A stretch of 8,181 bases of DNA, taken from positions 1 through 8,181 of the forward strand of contig CAYWWV010000051.1 in the NCBI GenBank assembly GCA_964462185.1, read 5' to 3'. A model generated the notes under the pieces. That model saw only the letters and a program-made list of their open reading frames with translations. It ran no database searches and was not told the DNA's origin. Numbering within the stretch: the stretch's first letter is position 1; every line of letters begins with the position of its first letter. This DNA comes from RBG-16-57-9 sp964462185 (GTDB lineage: Archaea > Thermoproteota > Bathyarchaeia > TCS64). Both the position numbers and the translations under genes were made by a program. Shown piece by piece: positions 5,659-8,181 of the stretch.

Positions 5659-5672
5659 CACATAAAGGTGAT

Positions 5673-6269
5673 GTGGGCCCCCCTCCGAGTAACCTTTTAA
5701 CCGTGGGAGGCGAGAAGACTCTAGAAGATTTGACCCATCCAGACCTGGAGAAACTCGCCAAAAAGCTTGGGAAGGAGCCATGGGAGATAGCCCGAGCAGC
5801 CGTAGCAGTCATGATAAAGCCAACCCAATCCGACCTCGAACTCTTCCTGGCGAAGCGAGCCGAGGCCGACGACGACCCCTGGAGTGGGGATGTGGCCTTT
5901 CCAGGAGGAAAGAAGACCCCCCAAGACGTGGACCTGGTGGCTACGGTGGTTCGGGAAGTCATGGAGGAGACGGGGATAGATCTGAGGGGGGTGAAGCCCC
6001 TGGGCTTTATGGAGCCCCTATACTCCATGGTTAGAAAGGACCTGGCCGTTCAACCTGTGATCTATGTCCTGGACAACTACCCTAGGGTGAGGCTCAACTA
6101 CGAGTTAACCCGCTTCTTCTGGGTGGGTCTGGAGGAGTTGAGGAAGGGGCGCTCGGAGGCCTCGGTTAAAGGGTGGGAGGGCCCTGTCTTCATGGTTCAG
6201 GGCGAGGTGGTTTGGGGCCTGACCTACAGGATGCTGGAGAAGCTCTTGAGCCTCCTGGAGGAGGACTAG
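5673..6269 (+). CDS. NUDIX hydrolase, CoA pyrophosphatase type
   Basis: Read from GTG 5673 the protein has 198 residues. The N-terminal helices (about 17-42) lead into RAAVAVMIKP (41-50), LFLAKRAEADDDPWSGDVAFPGG (58-79) and the Nudix box at 79-103, with REVMEETG (94-101) supplying the metal-binding Glu residues. The spacing GG-x5-D-x8-RE and the segment SGDVAFPGG are typical of CoA diphosphatases (NudL/Pcd1 type), which split CoA to 4'-phosphopantetheine and 3',5'-ADP. The His usual in the NuCoA motif is Trp70 here, so the exact nucleotide substrate is uncertain. VVWGLTYRMLEKLL (179-192) is the usual C-terminal helix. GTG 5673 is chosen because GGTGAT stands directly before it; GTG 5703 (188 residues) is nearly as good, and the frame is open back to 5544 without reason to start there. 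Divergent from DUF134 and tail to tail with sucD. Confidence 0.87.
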   Translation: MGPPPSNLLTVGGEKTLEDLTHPDLEKLAKKLGKEPWEIARAAVAVMIKPTQSDLELFLAKRAEADDDPWSGDVAFPGGKKTPQDVDLVATVVREVMEETGIDLRGVKPLGFMEPLYSMVRKDLAVQPVIYVLDNYPRVRLNYELTRFFWVGLEELRKGRSEASVKGWEGPVFMVQGEVVWGLTYRMLEKLLSLLEED

Positions 6270-7135
6270 AGGGCCTCCTTCAGCCTCTCAGCCAGCAAGC
6301 TGGGCCTCTCAGCCACGTAGACACCCGCCCTCTCCAAGGCCTTGATCTTGCTCTCAGCGGTGCCCCCACCCCCCTGCACGATGGCCCCGGCGTGGCCCAT
6401 CCGCTTCCCCGGCACGGCGGACCTACCGGCGATGTACGCCACCACAGGCTTGGTGAAGCCCCCCTCCTCTATGAATCTGGCGGCCTCCTCCTCGGCCACC
6501 CCGCCTATCTCGCCGATTAGGACGACGGCCCTGGTTTGGGAGTCCTCCTCCATCCACCTCAACACCTCCACGTAGTCCAGGCCCACCACGGGGTCTCCCC
6601 CCAAGCCAACACAGGTGGACTGCCCAAGCCCCCTCTTGGTGAGCTGGTGGGCCACCTCGTAGAACAGGGTGCCACTCCTGCTGATGATGCCTACGCTGCC
6701 CCTCTGGAAGACCCTGCCCGGCATGATGCCCAGCTTTGCCTCCCCCGCCTTTATGACCCCTGGAGAGTTGGGCCCCACCAGGGTGGCCCCCACCTCCCGG
6801 GCCTTGGCCACCAAGTAGACGGAGTCCCAGAAGGGCATGCCCTCAGTCACCACCGCCACAGGGTTCATCCCCGCCTCCAAGGCCTCAAGACCCGCCTCCA
6901 AGGCGTAGGCTGCAGGGACGAAGACGATGCTGGCCTCAGCCCCGTGGGCCTCCTGGGCCTCCCTCACGGTGTCGTAGACGGGGAGGCCTTCCACCTGGCT
7001 GCCTCCCCTGCCCGGCGTCACCCCGGCCACCACCTTGGTCCCATACTCCAGCATGAGCCTGGTGTGGAACCGGCCCTGGGTGCCCGTCGCTCCTTGGACC
7101 ACCACCCTGGTTCCAGCGTCGATGAACCTGGTCAC
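6266..7135 (-). CDS. sucD: Succinyl-CoA ligase (ADP-forming) subunit alpha
   Basis: This is a full-length alpha subunit, 289 residues, the same length as in E. coli. It catalyses succinyl-CoA + NDP + phosphate = succinate + CoA + NTP together with SucC, in the citric acid cycle or its reductive branch, in the cytosol. Visible are the CoA-binding loop GATGTQG (15-21), TEGMPFWD (97-104), VGPNSPGVI (120-128), SRSGTLFYE (152-160), GEIGG (208-212) and KRMGHAGAIV (244-253), in which His248 is the phosphorylated active-site histidine. The start is GTG at 7135, overlapping the sucC stop by 4 nt (GTGA), with GGTGGAG four nt upstream inside the sucC end; this implies coupled translation. The stop overlaps that of the opposite NUDIX gene in one CTAG. 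A malate- or other acid-CoA ligase is a less likely alternative; nucleotide preference (ADP or GDP) cannot be told. Confidence 0.96.
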   Translation of the reverse strand: MTRFIDAGTRVVVQGATGTQGRFHTRLMLEYGTKVVAGVTPGRGGSQVEGLPVYDTVREAQEAHGAEASIVFVPAAYALEAGLEALEAGMNPVAVVTEGMPFWDSVYLVAKAREVGATLVGPNSPGVIKAGEAKLGIMPGRVFQRGSVGIISRSGTLFYEVAHQLTKRGLGQSTCVGLGGDPVVGLDYVEVLRWMEEDSQTRAVVLIGEIGGVAEEEAARFIEEGGFTKPVVAYIAGRSAVPGKRMGHAGAIVQGGGGTAESKIKALERAGVYVAERPSLLAERLKEAL

Positions 7136-8181
7136 CTGGCTCCACCCCCCAACTCCACGGCCAGCTTGGCCGCCTCCTCCATGGAGGGCTGAACCCCCAC
7201 CCCCGCTGCCTCCAGTATGGCCTTTCCCTCCTCCTCCCGGGTGCCCATGAGGCGTACCACCATGGGCTTGGGCTTGGGGGCGCTCCTTAGAGCCTCAACC
7301 AATCCCTGGGCCACCTCGTCGCACCGGGTGATCCCCCCCAGGATGTTCACCAGGACCACCTTAACCCGCTCGTCGGCCAGGAGGAAGCTGGCGGCCTCCG
7401 CCACACGGCTGGCCTGGGCCCCCCCACCAAGGTCGAGGAAGTTGGCCGGCCTACCCCCGTAGAGGGCCACGGTGTCCAGGGTTGCCATGGTCAGCCCCGC
7501 CCCGTTCCCTATGACCCCTATGTCTCCGTCCAGCTCCACATAGTTTAAACCACGTTCACGGGCCCTCCTCTCCAAGGGGGTCAGCCCCTGATCCGCCGCC
7601 TCCCACCCCCCCTCCAGCAATCCTCGCCGGCGGAACAAGGCGTTGTCATCCAGGTTCAGCCGGGCATCGGCTGCCACCAGTCCCCCAGGTGTCTCCACCA
7701 GTGGGTTGATCTCGGTGAGCTCTGCATCCGTAGACTGGGCGAGCCTCTGGAGCCCCAGGATGATGGAGGAGAGCCGGCTGTTGGACTCCCCCTGGTACCC
7801 CAGCCACGAGGCCAGGTAGGCAGCATGGTACCCGCGGAACCCCTCCAAGGGGTCCACATGGTGCCGGGCAATGGCCTCCGGGGTCCGAGCAGCCACCTCC
7901 TCTATGTCCATCCCACCGCTCCGGGAGGCCAGAACCACGAACCTCCCCGCAGACCTGTCCAGCGTCACCCCCACGTAGAGCTCCCGCTGGACCTCCAACT
8001 GCTCCTCCACATAGACGCTGCCTACCTTAAACCCCTTCAACTCCGAGCCCAACAGCTCCCCCGCAACCCTCCCCGCCTCCAAGGGGTCCCCGGCGAACTT
8101 GATGCCACCAGCTTTTCCCCTACCCCCCACAGGCACCTGGGCCTTAACCACCACGGGGCCACCCAGCTCCCTAGCCACCTC
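7132..8181 (-). CDS. sucC: Succinyl-CoA ligase (ADP-forming) subunit beta, 5' end cut by window edge
   Basis: The reading frame runs through the right edge, so the N-terminus, roughly 30 residues of the ATP-grasp domain judging by relatives, is missing. The GTG at 8178 encodes an internal Val in EVARELGGPVVVKAQ. Residues below count from that Val. The ATP-grasp part shows VKAQVPVGGRGKAGG (11-25), ELYVGVTLDR (66-75) and the Mg-binding ELTEINPLVE (153-162) with Asp171 and NALFR (179-183). The C-terminal domain that contacts succinate and the alpha subunit has GNGAGLTMATLD (224-235), ANFLDLGGGA (245-254) and VNILGGITRCD (277-287). It is the first gene of the sucC-sucD operon, overlapping sucD by 4 nt. 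Its promoter lies outside the window. The product is cytosolic and forms the alpha/beta complex with SucD; it gives ATP or GTP by substrate-level phosphorylation, or uses it when the cycle runs in reverse. Confidence 0.95.
   Translation of the reverse strand, partial: EVARELGGPVVVKAQVPVGGRGKAGGIKFAGDPLEAGRVAGELLGSELKGFKVGSVYVEEQLEVQRELYVGVTLDRSAGRFVVLASRSGGMDIEEVAARTPEAIARHHVDPLEGFRGYHAAYLASWLGYQGESNSRLSSIILGLQRLAQSTDAELTEINPLVETPGGLVAADARLNLDDNALFRRRGLLEGGWEAADQGLTPLERRARERGLNYVELDGDIGVIGNGAGLTMATLDTVALYGGRPANFLDLGGGAQASRVAEAASFLLADERVKVVLVNILGGITRCDEVAQGLVEALRSAPKPKPMVVRLMGTREEEGKAILEAAGVGVQPSMEEAAKLAVELGGGAR
7140..7146 (-). promoter_or_regulatory. Ribosome binding site of sucD within the sucC end
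   Basis: GGTGGAG on the minus strand ends 4 nt before the GTG start of sucD. It lies in the last codons of sucC (the Gly-rich C-terminus), so its purine richness may also reflect coding. It supports the GTG at 7135 over any later start. Confidence 0.4.

Noticed and set aside
5544..5672. NUDIX start at the first ATG of the frame (5544).
   Set aside because: It would lie inside the DUF134 coding region and upstream of the likely promoter; the sequence there shows no NUDIX similarity.
5590..5781. Long N-terminal extension of the DUF134 reading frame, starting at 5781.
   Set aside because: It crosses the TATA box and the antisense of the NUDIX N-terminus, has no family similarity, and DUF134 proteins are about 100 residues.
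5342..6028. Minus-strand frame of 228 codons over the NUDIX gene and DUF134.
   Set aside because: It overlaps two well-recognised genes in other frames and its Ser/Arg/Thr-rich translation looks like a shadow.
6536..7192. Plus-strand frame of 218 codons opposite sucD.
   Set aside because: Antisense to a highly conserved gene; Gly/His/Pro-rich translation is a by-product of GC-rich codons.
1..8181. Search for CRISPR arrays, tRNA or rRNA genes, insertion sequences, integration sites or a defence or phage module.
   Set aside because: No regularly spaced repeats, cloverleaf-like sequences, transposase or recombinase motifs, or defence-type domains were seen by eye in either strand.

Overview
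The window looks like a piece of a GC-rich archaeal chromosome. Four signs support this. Several genes have an AT-rich box of the archaeal TATA type (ATTTATA, TTTAAAT) about 25-30 nt before the start codon, which predicts leaderless or almost leaderless mRNAs. T-tracts without a strong hairpin follow two genes. Arginine is often encoded by AGG. Archaeal families such as DUF134 are present. I would guess a Thermoproteota/Bathyarchaeia-like lineage, but no marker gene here proves it. No phage, transposon, CRISPR, tRNA or rRNA signal was seen.

Layout. A gene cut by the left edge (+ strand, to 667) encodes a possible phosphoribosyltransferase-fold protein. It converges on a block of minus-strand genes. 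Read from low to high coordinates these are a membrane-anchored SIMPL-domain protein (698-1528), an unrecognised helical protein (1604-2074), an M20/AbgB-like amidohydrolase (2106-3644), a small BlaI/MecI-like winged-helix regulator (3715-4050), a PLP enzyme of the D-cysteine desulfhydrase/ACC deaminase family (4139-5245), and a DUF134 helix-turn-helix protein (5257-5589). Most carry their own TATA box, so they are mainly single-gene units. The DUF134 gene and the PLP enzyme are only 11 nt apart and probably form an operon.

A divergent AT-rich promoter region (about 5593-5672) separates DUF134 from a plus-strand NUDIX hydrolase of the CoA-pyrophosphatase type (5673-6269). The NUDIX gene ends tail to tail with the succinyl-CoA ligase operon, sucC (cut by the right edge) then sucD, both on the minus strand. 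The two opposing stop codons share one CTAG palindrome.

Functionally this is mostly metabolism: amide or peptide hydrolysis (AbgB-like), sulfur or amino-acid breakdown (PLP enzyme), CoA-nucleotide turnover (NUDIX) and substrate-level phosphorylation with succinyl-CoA (SucCD), plus two small DNA-binding regulators. I found no clear evidence of an undescribed multi-gene system. The most interesting points are the altered metal site of the AbgB-like protein, the altered C-terminal PLP-site motif of the PLP enzyme, the repeated TAGAACA half-sites before the SIMPL gene, and the unrecognised His/Glu-rich helical protein.
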